From positions 1 through 36,632 of the forward strand of contig JAODMH010000098.1 in NCBI GenBank assembly GCA_025465035.1: 36,632 nucleotides of DNA. The letters run 5' to 3'. The DNA is from Microbacteriaceae bacterium (GTDB lineage Bacteria; Actinomycetota; Actinomycetes; Actinomycetales; Microbacteriaceae). Below are positions 9,682 to 18,944 of the stretch, in pieces; positions within the stretch are counted from its first letter, which is position 1, and each line of letters begins with the position of its first letter. The position numbers and the translations under genes were made by a program. The notes beneath the pieces are model-generated. The model did not search any database. It was not told the origin of the DNA and saw nothing but the letters and a program-made list of their open reading frames with translations.

Positions 9682-10592
9682 GGCAATCGAGCGGCCAGAG
9701 CGGCATCCTTCTCATCGACAAGCCCGCCGGTCTTACCAGCCACGATGTCGTCGCCCGCACGAGGAAGCGGGCCGGCACTCGCAAGGTGGGCCACGCGGGC
9801 ACCCTCGACCCGATGGCGACCGGCCTGCTCATGCTCGGCCTCAATAGCTCGACGCGACTGCTGACCTACCTGGTCGGCCTCGACAAGGAGTATTTCGCCA
9901 CCGTCAGGCTCGGGCAATCCACCACCACGGACGATGCGGAGGGAGAAACGCTGCGAACGGCGACGGCAGAGATCATGGCGGCCATCGATGCGGGCGCCAT
10001 ACGCAACGGTCTCCGCGCGCTCAGCGGCGTGATCAGCCAGGTGCCGAGCAGCGTGAGCGCCATCAAGGTGGACGGCAGGCGGGCGTACGCGCTGGTACGG
10101 GCGGGCGAGACCGTCGAACTCGCCGCACGGACCGTTACCGTTTCGGAGATCGAACTCCTCGACTCCCGCGCCGTTGATGGGTTCGTCGACCTCGATGTGC
10201 GGGTGGAGTGCTCATCCGGCACCTATATCCGCGCCATCGCCCGCGACCTCGGGGAGTCACTGGGGAGCGGCGGTCACCTCACCGCGTTGCAGCGCACGAA
10301 GATCGGCCCATTCTCGGTGTCGGATGCCGCTGAGCTCGAGACTCTCGACGTCGCGGCATCCATGCTCGGCCCCGCGGAGGTCGCCTCGCGGCTGTTTCCC
10401 GTGTACGAATTGAGCGCGGCGGAGGCCGTTGATCTCGGACACGGCAAGCGCCTCGCGGCCGATCGCCCGGCGGAGGGCGACGGACCAGTGGCCGCCGTCG
10501 CACCAGACGGGCGCCTCGTCGGACTCGTCGAATTCAGCGGCGGGGTGGCGAGACCTCTCGTGAACTTCCCCACCGATGAGGAGCTCACGTGA
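9678..10592 (+). CDS. truB: tRNA pseudouridine(55) synthase
   Basis: GILLIDKPAGLTSHDVVARTRKRAGTRKVGHAGTLDPMATGLL. GTG start overlaps the TetR stop. Confidence 0.96.
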   Translation: MRQSSGQSGILLIDKPAGLTSHDVVARTRKRAGTRKVGHAGTLDPMATGLLMLGLNSSTRLLTYLVGLDKEYFATVRLGQSTTTDDAEGETLRTATAEIMAAIDAGAIRNGLRALSGVISQVPSSVSAIKVDGRRAYALVRAGETVELAARTVTVSEIELLDSRAVDGFVDLDVRVECSSGTYIRAIARDLGESLGSGGHLTALQRTKIGPFSVSDAAELETLDVAASMLGPAEVASRLFPVYELSAAEAVDLGHGKRLAADRPAEGDGPVAAVAPDGRLVGLVEFSGGVARPLVNFPTDEELT

Positions 10593-10957
10593 TCGAGTGG
10601 TTCACCTGGGCACAGGTGGCGGTCGCCGTGCTGGCTGGTCTGTTCTGCCTCGCGTACGGTCTGGCCGGCCGCGTGCCCAACGACTACAGCCTGGGTGCCA
10701 CACTGCTCGTGGAGCTATTGCTGATCGCGCAGCTCGTCGTCGCGATCGTCGCACCCCTGGCGGGAAATCCGCCCTCCGGCAGCCTGCCCGAGTTCTACAT
10801 CTACCTGATTTCGGCACTCCTCCTGCCGCCGCTCGCCGGTTTCTGGGCTCTCATCGAACGCAATCGCTGGAGCACGGTCATTCTCGGGGTCGCCTGCCTC
10901 GCTATCGCCGTGATGGTCTACCGCATGTATCAAATCTGGGCGTTCCAGGTGGCCTAA
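10589..10957 (+). CDS. Small integral membrane protein, unknown function
   Basis: 122 aa with about 4 hydrophobic segments. SD GAGGAG upstream and 4-bp overlap with truB. Confidence 0.75.
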   Translation: MIEWFTWAQVAVAVLAGLFCLAYGLAGRVPNDYSLGATLLVELLLIAQLVVAIVAPLAGNPPSGSLPEFYIYLISALLLPPLAGFWALIERNRWSTVILGVACLAIAVMVYRMYQIWAFQVA

Positions 10958-10967
10958 TCTTGATCTG

Positions 10968-11414
10968 ATGGCAACAACTACTTCTTCCCGTGCGGTCGGC
11001 GTCGGACGCGTTCTGGTCGCGGTCTACGGGATCCTCGCGCTCGCTGCCACCGGGCGCTCCGTCTTCCAGATCATCGACCGCTTCGGCGAGGCGCCGATCG
11101 CCTTCACGCTCTCCGCGCTCTCCGCCGTCGTCTACATCGTCGCAACGGTCGCACTCTTGCTGCCTGGCTGCACCTGGTATCGCGTGGCCTGGTTCACGAT
11201 CGGATTCGAGCTGGTCGGCGTGCTCGTCGTCGGCACCATGAGCGTCGTCGCGCCGTCCGTCCTCGGCCTGCACAGCGTGAACCCGTTCGGCCGCGACGCC
11301 ACGGTGTGGTCGGGCTACGGCCTCGGCTACCTCCTTGTACCGCTCGCGTTGCCCGTCCTGGGGATGCTGTGGCTCTATCGCCGTCGGCCGACCGTCCTGC
11401 CAGAGGCGGCATAG
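10968..11414 (+). CDS. Small integral membrane protein, unknown function
   Basis: 148 aa with several hydrophobic segments. TAATCT lies 7 nt before ATG. Confidence 0.75.
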   Translation: MATTTSSRAVGVGRVLVAVYGILALAATGRSVFQIIDRFGEAPIAFTLSALSAVVYIVATVALLLPGCTWYRVAWFTIGFELVGVLVVGTMSVVAPSVLGLHSVNPFGRDATVWSGYGLGYLLVPLALPVLGMLWLYRRRPTVLPEAA

Positions 11415-11416
11415 CG

Positions 11417-12376
11417 ATGCACTACTTCGGCTCTCTCGCGGAACTGCCGGACGACTTCGGTCCTTCGGCGGTGACTATCGGAAAGTTCGACGGCGTGCAC
11501 GCCGGCCACCGCCGCGTCATCGAGCAGCTGCGCGAATCGGCGGAGGCTGCGGGACTGGTATCGACAGTGCTCACATTCGATCGGCATCCGCTCGCCCTGC
11601 TCGATCCGGCGAAGGTGCCTGTGAGCCTGACGAGCGCCGCCCAAAAGCGCGAAGTGCTCGAGGGCACCGGCGTGGATGCCGTCGTCATGGTGGCGTTCAC
11701 CAGGGAGTTCAGCCGCCTGAGTGCCGAGGATTTCATCCAGCGGGTTCTGGTCGAGGCGGTGCACGCGCGCCTCGTCTTCGTCGGTTCGGACTTCCGCTTC
11801 GGGCGGGAGGGACGCGGCAACGTGGAACTCCTCATCGAAAGCGGCCGCGAGAACGGCTTCGAGGTGCGCATCGTCGAAGCGGTGCGACCCGAGGGGGATC
11901 GAGTGATCTCCTCCTCCTGGATCCGCGACCTGCTCTCCGATGGGCGCGTCGACGAAGCCGCGACGCTGCTCGGACGCCGGCCATCCGTGCGTGGCGAGAT
12001 CGTTCGTGGCGAGCAACGGGGCCGCGAACTCGGGTACCCGACCGCGAACCTGTCCGCGAATCTGGAGGGCTTCATCCCCGCCGACGGAGTGTACGCGGCG
12101 TTCGCCACCGTCGACGGTCGCACCATGCCTGCGGCGGTCTCGATCGGCAATAATCCCACTTTCGTCGGCGTGCCGGACAAGCAGGTCGAGGCCCACCTCC
12201 TCGACGAGGATCTCGACCTCTACGGCAAGATGATGGAGGTCTCCTTCGTCGAGTTCATCCGGGGCATGGCCAAGTTCGCCGACGTCGGCGAACTGGTCAG
12301 CCAGATCGGCCGAGACGAGCAGCGTGTCCGCGAGATCCTGCACGTGCCGGCCCGGCCGACGGCGACGCGTGGCTAG
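11417..12376 (+). CDS. ribF: Bifunctional riboflavin kinase/FAD synthetase
   Basis: ATG at 11417: VTIGKFDGVHAGHRRVIEQL, GSDFRFGREGRGNVELL, GRELGYPTANL. Start moved from 11306. Confidence 0.95.
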   Translation: MHYFGSLAELPDDFGPSAVTIGKFDGVHAGHRRVIEQLRESAEAAGLVSTVLTFDRHPLALLDPAKVPVSLTSAAQKREVLEGTGVDAVVMVAFTREFSRLSAEDFIQRVLVEAVHARLVFVGSDFRFGREGRGNVELLIESGRENGFEVRIVEAVRPEGDRVISSSWIRDLLSDGRVDEAATLLGRRPSVRGEIVRGEQRGRELGYPTANLSANLEGFIPADGVYAAFATVDGRTMPAAVSIGNNPTFVGVPDKQVEAHLLDEDLDLYGKMMEVSFVEFIRGMAKFADVGELVSQIGRDEQRVREILHVPARPTATRG

Positions 12377-12416
12377 AGCGGGGTACGAGGCAGCCCCCGC
12401 CGATAGTATGGGGAGA

Positions 12417-13652
12417 ATGCCCGATCCTCGTCCACTCCCTCTGTGGGCAGGCCGTACCGTCGCCCTGCTGGGCATTCTGCTCGTCGCGCTGAACCTTCGT
12501 ACAGCGGTTGCGGTGATCTCGCCGATCGTCGCGGAAATCAACGTGGACATCCGGCTCGACAGCGTCGGCCTCGGCATTATCGGAGCCGTACCGCCGATCG
12601 CCTTCGCGCTCTCGGCACTGTTCGGCGCGCTGATCGCCAGGCGGACCGGGCTCGAGCGTCTGCTCGCCCTGGCGATCGTCGCCATGATCGTGGGCCAACT
12701 GCTCAGATCGGCCGCGACGAATTTCGCCGTCCTGCTGATCGGAAGTCTCATCGCGATGATCGGGGCCGGCATCGGAAATGTCCTCCTCCCACCCCTCGTG
12801 AAGCGGTACTTTCCCGATCGCATCGGACTGATGACATCCCTCTACGCGACACTGTTGGCGATCGGGACGGCGGTGACGGCGGCGCTCACCGCTCCGATAG
12901 CGAATTCGGTCGGCTGGCGGACGTCGCTTGCGGTCTGGTCGATCATGGCACTGACCGCGCTCGTCCCCTGGGTGACGATCCTGCTCAGACATCGTCGTGA
13001 TCGTGCCGCCGTCGCGGCAGACGAGGTCTCCGACCTCGAGGAGCCGTCGGCCGACGCGATCGGTCGCATCTGGCGCTCGAAGACGGCCTGGACGGTCGCG
13101 ATCGTCTTCGCGCTGTCGGCGTTCCACGTTTACGTGGCCTTCGCCTGGCTGCCCCAACTCCTCGTGGACATCGTGGGCGTTTCGCACGTTCAGGCGGGTG
13201 GCCTGCTCGCGCTCTACAGCATCGTCGGCCTGCCGTCAGCGCTGGTGGTTCCGCTGCTCACGGCGCGACTGAAGAACGTCGGCTGGGTCATCCAGAGCGG
13301 CGTGGCGGCATTCGTGCTCGGCTATCTCGGACTGCTACTGCTGCCGACGGTCCTGCCGTGGCTGTGGGTCGTGCTCATCGGCGCCGGCCCACTGCTCTTT
13401 CCCGCCGCGCTGACCCTCATCAATCTGCGCACGAGAACCCACGAGGGATCGGTGGCGCTGAGCGGGTTCGTGCAGACGGTCGGCTACGGGATTGGCGCCC
13501 TCGGACCCCTGCTCGTCGCGATGCTGCGCGGTCTCACCGGCGGCTGGACGGCCGTGCTCATCCTGCTGATCGTCACGGCGCTCCTCTGCGCTGTGGTCGG
13601 CGCCCGTTTGACGAAGCCGACCTTCGTCGAAGACGACGTGGCGCGTCCCTGA
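12417..13652 (+). CDS. MFS transporter (CynX/NimT-like)
   Basis: MPDPRPLPLWAGRTVALLGILLVALNLRTAVAVISPIVAEI, about 12 TM. TAGTAT lies 7 nt before ATG. Confidence 0.85.
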   Translation: MPDPRPLPLWAGRTVALLGILLVALNLRTAVAVISPIVAEINVDIRLDSVGLGIIGAVPPIAFALSALFGALIARRTGLERLLALAIVAMIVGQLLRSAATNFAVLLIGSLIAMIGAGIGNVLLPPLVKRYFPDRIGLMTSLYATLLAIGTAVTAALTAPIANSVGWRTSLAVWSIMALTALVPWVTILLRHRRDRAAVAADEVSDLEEPSADAIGRIWRSKTAWTVAIVFALSAFHVYVAFAWLPQLLVDIVGVSHVQAGGLLALYSIVGLPSALVVPLLTARLKNVGWVIQSGVAAFVLGYLGLLLLPTVLPWLWVVLIGAGPLLFPAALTLINLRTRTHEGSVALSGFVQTVGYGIGALGPLLVAMLRGLTGGWTAVLILLIVTALLCAVVGARLTKPTFVEDDVARP

Positions 13653-13681
13653 GGGTCTGCGCTACCGATCGTGCTTCCGGC

Positions 13682-13802
13682 GGCGGAGAAAAACCGTCGC
13701 GCGGCGGAGGTAAGCTCTCGCGGCGGAGATAGTGCCTCGGATGGCGGAGACACGTTCTCGCGGAGGGCGATATGACTCCCTCCGCGACGCGGTTTCTCCG
13801 CC
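13682..13802 (+). repeat. 121-bp structured intergenic element, copy A
   Basis: GGCGGAG at 13682, 13703, 13722 and 13743 (steps 21/19/21), then a hairpin ending in CTCCGCC at 13796-13802. By hand about 97/121 identical to the inverted copy B at 26553-26673, with no gaps. Confidence 0.9.
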
Positions 13803-13829
13803 GCCACTGCCCGCGTTCGGCGAGTGGCG

Positions 13830-14762
13830 CTACGCGACCAGTTGGGCGCGGTGCACGAGTGCCGCGGCACCGACCAGCGGTCCGTCGCTGGAGAGACCGG
13901 ATGGCACGATCTTTACCTTTGTGACAAAGGCGAACTGTCTGCGACGCGCGACAGCGGTTCTCATGTGATCGAAGAGGTCGGGAGTGACCTGAGAGAAACC
14001 GCCGCCGATCGCGACGACCTCGAGGTCGACGAGGGCCGTCGCCGAGGCGATGGCCTGCCCGATGGCGCGTCCGGAGCGTTCGATGGCGGCGGCGGCGACG
14101 GGGTCGCCCGCGCGGTAGCTCGCGCCCAGTTCTTCGCCTGTGTTGCCGGTCCAGCCATGACGGCGCGCCCAGGCGACGGTATGAGGGCCGGAGGCGATCG
14201 CCTCGACGCAGCCGATCCCGCCACACGGGCACGGATCGTCGAAGCCGGCAACCTCGATGTGCCCGATGTGACCGGCATTCCCGGTGGGGCCGGAGACGGT
14301 GTTGCCGTGCAGCACGAGTCCTCCGCCGATACCCGTCGAGATGATCATTCCCATCACATTGTCGTAACCGCGACCCGCGCCGACCCAGTGTTCTGCGAGG
14401 GCGATGCAGATCCCGTCCATCCTGAGGGTCACGGGGATGTCGGGTAGCGCCGCGACGATCTGGTCGCGCAACGGGTACTCGCGCCAGGCGGGAAGGTTGA
14501 GCGGCGACACCCGGCCTTCGGCTTCGTTGATCGGCCCAGCCGATCCCACACCCGCGCCGATGAGACTCGCGCCAGGCGGGACGGCGCCGAGGACGCTGCC
14601 GATGACCTCGTCGACCGACACGGCAAGCTGATCGGAACTGCGCTCTGGGCCCGTCGGTGCGCGAAACCGGCTGCCCGGCAGCACCCTTCCGGCTGGGTCG
14701 ACGAGGGCGGCCTCGACCTTGGTACCTCCGAGGTCGATGGCGATGGCGAAGTTCTGGGTCAC
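13830..14762 (-). CDS. ROK-family sugar kinase/regulator (glucokinase-like)
   Basis: FAIAIDLGGTKVEAALVDPAGRVL, GAGVGSAGPIN, GTGIGGGLVLHG, and ROK motif CPCGGIGCVEAIASGP. Confidence 0.92.
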   Translation of the reverse strand: MTQNFAIAIDLGGTKVEAALVDPAGRVLPGSRFRAPTGPERSSDQLAVSVDEVIGSVLGAVPPGASLIGAGVGSAGPINEAEGRVSPLNLPAWREYPLRDQIVAALPDIPVTLRMDGICIALAEHWVGAGRGYDNVMGMIISTGIGGGLVLHGNTVSGPTGNAGHIGHIEVAGFDDPCPCGGIGCVEAIASGPHTVAWARRHGWTGNTGEELGASYRAGDPVAAAAIERSGRAIGQAIASATALVDLEVVAIGGGFSQVTPDLFDHMRTAVARRRQFAFVTKVKIVPSGLSSDGPLVGAAALVHRAQLVA

Positions 14763-14916
14763 GAAACAGTCCTTGATGCGATGAAGAGAATCACGTAGTG
14801 AGGGAGGAACGTCGCGATGATCGGCCAGAAGCTGGGTTTCCGCGGCCGGTAGTGGAGGCGGACGTCGTCATCACGCTGAAAGCTTATGGGAACTTTCCCG
14901 GCGTAGAGTTACAGCC

Positions 14917-15402
14917 GTGTCAGCCGCAGACCTGCTCTTCGAGCGCCAACTGGACCTGCCGCGCGTCATCGTCTTCGACGCACTCATCGACCCGGATCTC
15001 GTGGCCGGCTGGCTCGCACGAGCGAGCATCGAGCCCGTTTCCGGTGGCCGCTACGACATCGAATGGCTGGAACCGGATGCGCCCCCCGCGACCTCTGGGA
15101 TCGTCGTCGAAGTTAACCCGCCGGCGTCCCTTTCGATCCAGACCGACGACCATGGCCTGATCGATTTCGCCCTCGGCGTGCTGGAGGGCGGCTCGCGCGG
15201 GAGCGGGACGCGGCTGACGCTTCGCGTCCGGCTCGCGATGGAGCCGGTATTCTCCGGCCGGGTTCGCGAGGACTGGGAGACCAGGCTCGACCGGCTCGAG
15301 GAGCTGCTGCGCGGGCATCCCGTCGACTGGGCGCGCCTCCCGAGGACGGATGCGGTCCAGCCGCCCGAAGCGGATGGCCGGTTCCGCGGGACTCCCGGCT
15401 AG
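14917..15402 (+). CDS. SRPBCC/AHSA1-like domain protein
   Basis: 161 aa, LLFERQLDLPRVIVFDALIDPDLVAGWLARASIEPVSGGRYDIEW. TAGAGT lies 7 nt before GTG. Confidence 0.65.
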   Translation: MSAADLLFERQLDLPRVIVFDALIDPDLVAGWLARASIEPVSGGRYDIEWLEPDAPPATSGIVVEVNPPASLSIQTDDHGLIDFALGVLEGGSRGSGTRLTLRVRLAMEPVFSGRVREDWETRLDRLEELLRGHPVDWARLPRTDAVQPPEADGRFRGTPG

Positions 15403-15499
15403 CTGCTCGAATGCGCGGGGGATGCCCGGCTTGCTGCTCATATGAGCAGATCATCCACATCTGTTGATAGACCGAGGCTGTGCGCCTACGCTTGATCCG
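15403..15499 (+). promoter_or_regulatory. Promoter and operator of the deo-type operon
   Basis: Perfect 16-bp palindrome CTGCTCATATGAGCAG (15434-15449), degenerate copy CTGCTCGAATGCGCGG (15403-15418), -35 TTGATA (15464-15469), 17-bp spacer, -10 TACGCT (15487-15492), 7 nt to ATG 15500. Confidence 0.75.
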
Positions 15500-16462
15500 A
15501 TGAACGGCATGAGCATGACCGCAAGCGACGAACTGCTCTCGGTGCGCGCCGCCGAGCTGTACTACGAAGACGTCAAGACCCAGGATGAGATCGGCTCGCT
15601 GCTCGGCATCACCCGCTGGAAGGTCGGACGGCTGCTCGCCCAGGCGCGCGAACTCGGCATCATCCGCATCGAAATCGTGCATCCGCGTGCTCGGCGTCTG
15701 CCACTCGAACGTGAACTTCGCGAACGCTTCGGACTGAACGATGCCGTTGTCGTGCCGGTGCCCCCGGAAATCTCGACCCTGCAGTTACGCGTCGCCGAGG
15801 CCGCGGCCGACTACCTCCAGGCGCTGAGACCCGTACCGAAGACGCTCGGCGTGAGCTGGGGCAGGACCCTCGACGACGTCGGGGCGAGCCTTCCCGAAGG
15901 CTGGGCACGCGGCGTCGATGTGGTGCAGATCAACGGCGGCGTGAGTCTGAACAGGCGGGCCAGCACCGCCGCAACCACCGCGGTGACCATCGCGCGTCGT
16001 GGGGGAGGGCACGCGACGCTGCTGCCGAGTCCGGCCATCCTGGAGCGACGGGAGACCCGCCTCGCCATCGAGGCGGACCGCACGGTCGCCGGCGTTCTCG
16101 ACCTGGCCGCGTCGGCATCCGTCTATCTCTATAGCGCCGGTGTCGCATCCGCGAGTTCCGTGCTGGTCGAGAGTGGTTATCTGAGCCCGGATGACGTGGC
16201 CGAGCTGGTGCGCAAAGGCGCGGTGGGCGACGTGGTCGGCCGCTACATCGACGCGAATGGCAACATCGTCGACCCGGGGTTGGACGAGCGCACCGTCGGC
16301 CTCGGACTCGATCAGCTCCGGTCGGCGACGACCAGCATCGCCGTGATCGCCGGCGAGGCGAAACATCACGTTGCCCGCGCGGTCGCGAGCAGCTCACTGT
16401 GCACAGTTCTCGTCACGGACGAGGAGACCGCACTCGCAGTACTGGAGGAAGGCAGACAATGA
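15500..16462 (+). CDS. Sugar-binding transcriptional regulator (SorC/DeoR-type)
   Basis: LLSVRAAELYYEDVKTQDEIGSLLGITRWKVGRLLAQARELGIIRIEI HTH plus sugar-binding domain LGVSWGRTLDDV. The promoter supports ATG 15500 over 15464. Confidence 0.9.
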   Translation: MNGMSMTASDELLSVRAAELYYEDVKTQDEIGSLLGITRWKVGRLLAQARELGIIRIEIVHPRARRLPLERELRERFGLNDAVVVPVPPEISTLQLRVAEAAADYLQALRPVPKTLGVSWGRTLDDVGASLPEGWARGVDVVQINGGVSLNRRASTAATTAVTIARRGGGHATLLPSPAILERRETRLAIEADRTVAGVLDLAASASVYLYSAGVASASSVLVESGYLSPDDVAELVRKGAVGDVVGRYIDANGNIVDPGLDERTVGLGLDQLRSATTSIAVIAGEAKHHVARAVASSSLCTVLVTDEETALAVLEEGRQ

Positions 16463-17463
16463 CCGTCGAACAATCGATAGCCCTCGCACCCGCCGAGCGA
16501 GCCAACCAGCTCATCGGGGGTGAACTCACCGAGAAGAGCCTCAGGCTGCACCTGGAGGGACTGCCGGGCGTCGACGCCGTCGGTCTGGAGGCGCGCGCCT
16601 CGGATCTCGGCACTCGCTCCATCAAGACCACCTCGAAGGCCTGGGCGCTCGACAGGATCATCGGTCTGATCGACCTCACGACCCTCGAGGGCGCGGACAC
16701 ACCAGGCAAGGTGCGGTCCCTCGTCGCCAAGGCGATGACGCCCGATCCGTCCGACCTCAGCACGCCCCGCGTCGCGGCGGTGTGCGTCTACGGCGACATG
16801 GTTCTGCACGCTGTCGAGGCGCTCGGCGCCGCCGGTGGACCCGGCGGCGTTCAGATCGCCGCGGTGGCGACCGCGTTCCCGAGCGGGCGTGCCGCGCTGC
16901 CGGTGAAGATCGCCGATACGAAGCATGCGGTCGCGGCCGGTGCCGACGAGATCGACATGGTCATCGACCGCGGTGCCTTCCTCTCCGGCCGCTATGGTGT
17001 GGTCTTCGACCAGATCGTCGCTGTGAAGGAGGCCTGCCGCAGGGACGACGGTACGTATGCCCACCTCAAGGTGATCCTTGAGACGGGGGAGCTCACGACC
17101 TACGACAATGTGCGCCGGGCGTCCTGGCTCGCAATCCTTGCTGGCGGCGACTTCATCAAGACCTCGACCGGCAAGGTGGCACCCGCCGCGACCCTGCCCG
17201 TCACGCTGCTCATGCTGCAGGTCGTGAACGACTGGCACCGGCTCACCGGCGAGAAGATCGGCGTGAAACCGGCCGGCGGCATCCGTACCTCCAAGGATGC
17301 GATCAAGTATCTCGTGACCGTCGCGGAGACGGTCGGGGAGGAATGGCTGCGGCCGAGCCTCTTTCGCTTCGGCGCCTCCAGCCTGCTCAACGACGTGCTG
17401 CTGCAGCGGCAGAAACTGACAACCGGCCACTACAGCGGCCCCGACTACGTAACGGTGGATTGA
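16459..17463 (+). CDS. deoC: Deoxyribose-phosphate aldolase
   Basis: IIGLIDLTTLEGADTPGKVRSLVAKA, EIDMVIDRGAFLSG, GGDFIKTSTGKVAPAATLPV, VKPAGGIRTSKDAI. SD GGAGG before ATG 16459. Confidence 0.95.
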   Translation: MTVEQSIALAPAERANQLIGGELTEKSLRLHLEGLPGVDAVGLEARASDLGTRSIKTTSKAWALDRIIGLIDLTTLEGADTPGKVRSLVAKAMTPDPSDLSTPRVAAVCVYGDMVLHAVEALGAAGGPGGVQIAAVATAFPSGRAALPVKIADTKHAVAAGADEIDMVIDRGAFLSGRYGVVFDQIVAVKEACRRDDGTYAHLKVILETGELTTYDNVRRASWLAILAGGDFIKTSTGKVAPAATLPVTLLMLQVVNDWHRLTGEKIGVKPAGGIRTSKDAIKYLVTVAETVGEEWLRPSLFRFGASSLLNDVLLQRQKLTTGHYSGPDYVTVD

Positions 17464-17465
17464 CC

Positions 17466-18944
17466 ATGCCCTTTCTCGACTACGCACCGGCTCCAGAGTC
17501 GACCGCGATCCTTCATCTCCGCGAGAGCTACGGGCTCTTCATCGACGGTGAGTTCGTGGACGGTCACGGTGCCTCGTTCCAGACCATCTCGCCCGCGACG
17601 GAGGTGAAGATCGCCGAGATCTCCGCCGCGAACGCGCAGGATGTGGATGTCGCCGTCGCCGCAGCGCGTCGCGCCTATGACCGCACCTGGTCGCGCCTGA
17701 GCGGCGCGGACCGCGGCAAGTACCTGTTCCGCATCGCTCGCCTGGTGCAGGAGCGCGCCCGCGAACTGGCGGTCGCCGAGAGCCTCGACAACGGCAAGCC
17801 GATCAAGGAGAGCAGGGATGTCGACGTTCCACTCGTCGCCGCCTGGTTCTTCTACTACGCGGGCTGGGCCGACAAGCTCGACTACGCCGGCCTCGGACCG
17901 AACCCGCGAGCCCTCGGTGTCGCCGCACAGGTGATCCCGTGGAACTTCCCGCTCCTGATGCTCGCCTGGAAGATCGCCCCGGCGCTCGCCGCCGGCAACA
18001 CCGTGGTGATCAAGCCGGCAGAGACGACGCCGCTCACGGCGCTCATCTTCGCCGAGATCCTCCAGCAGGCGGATCTCCCTGCCGGGGTCGTCAACATCAT
18101 CACGGGCGCCGGAGACACCGGCTCACTGCTCGTCAACCACCCAGGCGTCAACAAGGTCGCCTTCACCGGCTCGACAGCCGTCGGCCGTGCCATCGCCAAG
18201 TCCACGGCGGGCACGGGCAAGAAGCTCACGCTGGAACTCGGCGGCAAGGCGGCGAACATCGTCTTCGACGATGCACCCATCGACCAGGCGATCGAGGGCA
18301 TCGTCAACGGCATCTTCTTCAACCAGGGCCACGTCTGCTGCGCCGGATCGCGGTTGCTCGTGCAGGAGAATGTCCAGGACGAGGTCGTCGATCGGCTCAA
18401 GGCCCGCCTGTCGACCCTTCGACTCGGCGACCCGCTGGACAAGAACACCGACATCGGGGCGATCAATTCGCGCGAACAGCTCGACCGCATCCGCGAACTC
18501 TCCGACGTCGGCGAGCAGGAAGGCGCGGAGCGCTGGACCGCCGATTGCGTCATCCCGAAGGACGGTTTCTGGTTCGCGCCGACGATCTTCACCAACGTCT
18601 CGACGAGCCACCGTATCGCGCGCGAAGAGGTCTTCGGACCGGTGCTGAGCGTGCTGAGCTTCCGCACGCCGGCCGAGGCGATCTCGAAGGCGAACAACAC
18701 GCCATACGGCCTCTCAGCCGGCATCTGGAGCGACAAGGGCAGCCGCATCCTCGGTGTCGCCGACAAGCTCCGCGCCGGTGTTGTTTGGGCGAACACCTTC
18801 AACCAGTTCGACCCGTCGTCGCCCTTCGGCGGCTACAAGGAGTCGGGCTACGGTCGTGAGGGCGGACGCCACGGGCTCGCCGCCTACCTCGAGTCCTCCG
18901 GCTGGCATTCGCCGGCCGCAATCAGCAAGGGAGCACGCAAGTGA
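17466..18944 (+). CDS. Aldehyde dehydrogenase, full length
   Basis: VIPWNFPLLMLAWKIAPALAAGNTVVIKPAE, FTGSTAVG, LELGGKAANIVFDDA, FFNQGHVCCAGSR (catalytic Cys). Confidence 0.95.
   Translation: MPFLDYAPAPESTAILHLRESYGLFIDGEFVDGHGASFQTISPATEVKIAEISAANAQDVDVAVAAARRAYDRTWSRLSGADRGKYLFRIARLVQERARELAVAESLDNGKPIKESRDVDVPLVAAWFFYYAGWADKLDYAGLGPNPRALGVAAQVIPWNFPLLMLAWKIAPALAAGNTVVIKPAETTPLTALIFAEILQQADLPAGVVNIITGAGDTGSLLVNHPGVNKVAFTGSTAVGRAIAKSTAGTGKKLTLELGGKAANIVFDDAPIDQAIEGIVNGIFFNQGHVCCAGSRLLVQENVQDEVVDRLKARLSTLRLGDPLDKNTDIGAINSREQLDRIRELSDVGEQEGAERWTADCVIPKDGFWFAPTIFTNVSTSHRIAREEVFGPVLSVLSFRTPAEAISKANNTPYGLSAGIWSDKGSRILGVADKLRAGVVWANTFNQFDPSSPFGGYKESGYGREGGRHGLAAYLESSGWHSPAAISKGARK

Noticed and set aside
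13682-13802. CRISPR-like regular spacing of short repeats
   Set aside because: Units are only 7 bp with 12-14 nt spacers of conserved length in two loci. There are no cas genes and no full-length direct repeats.
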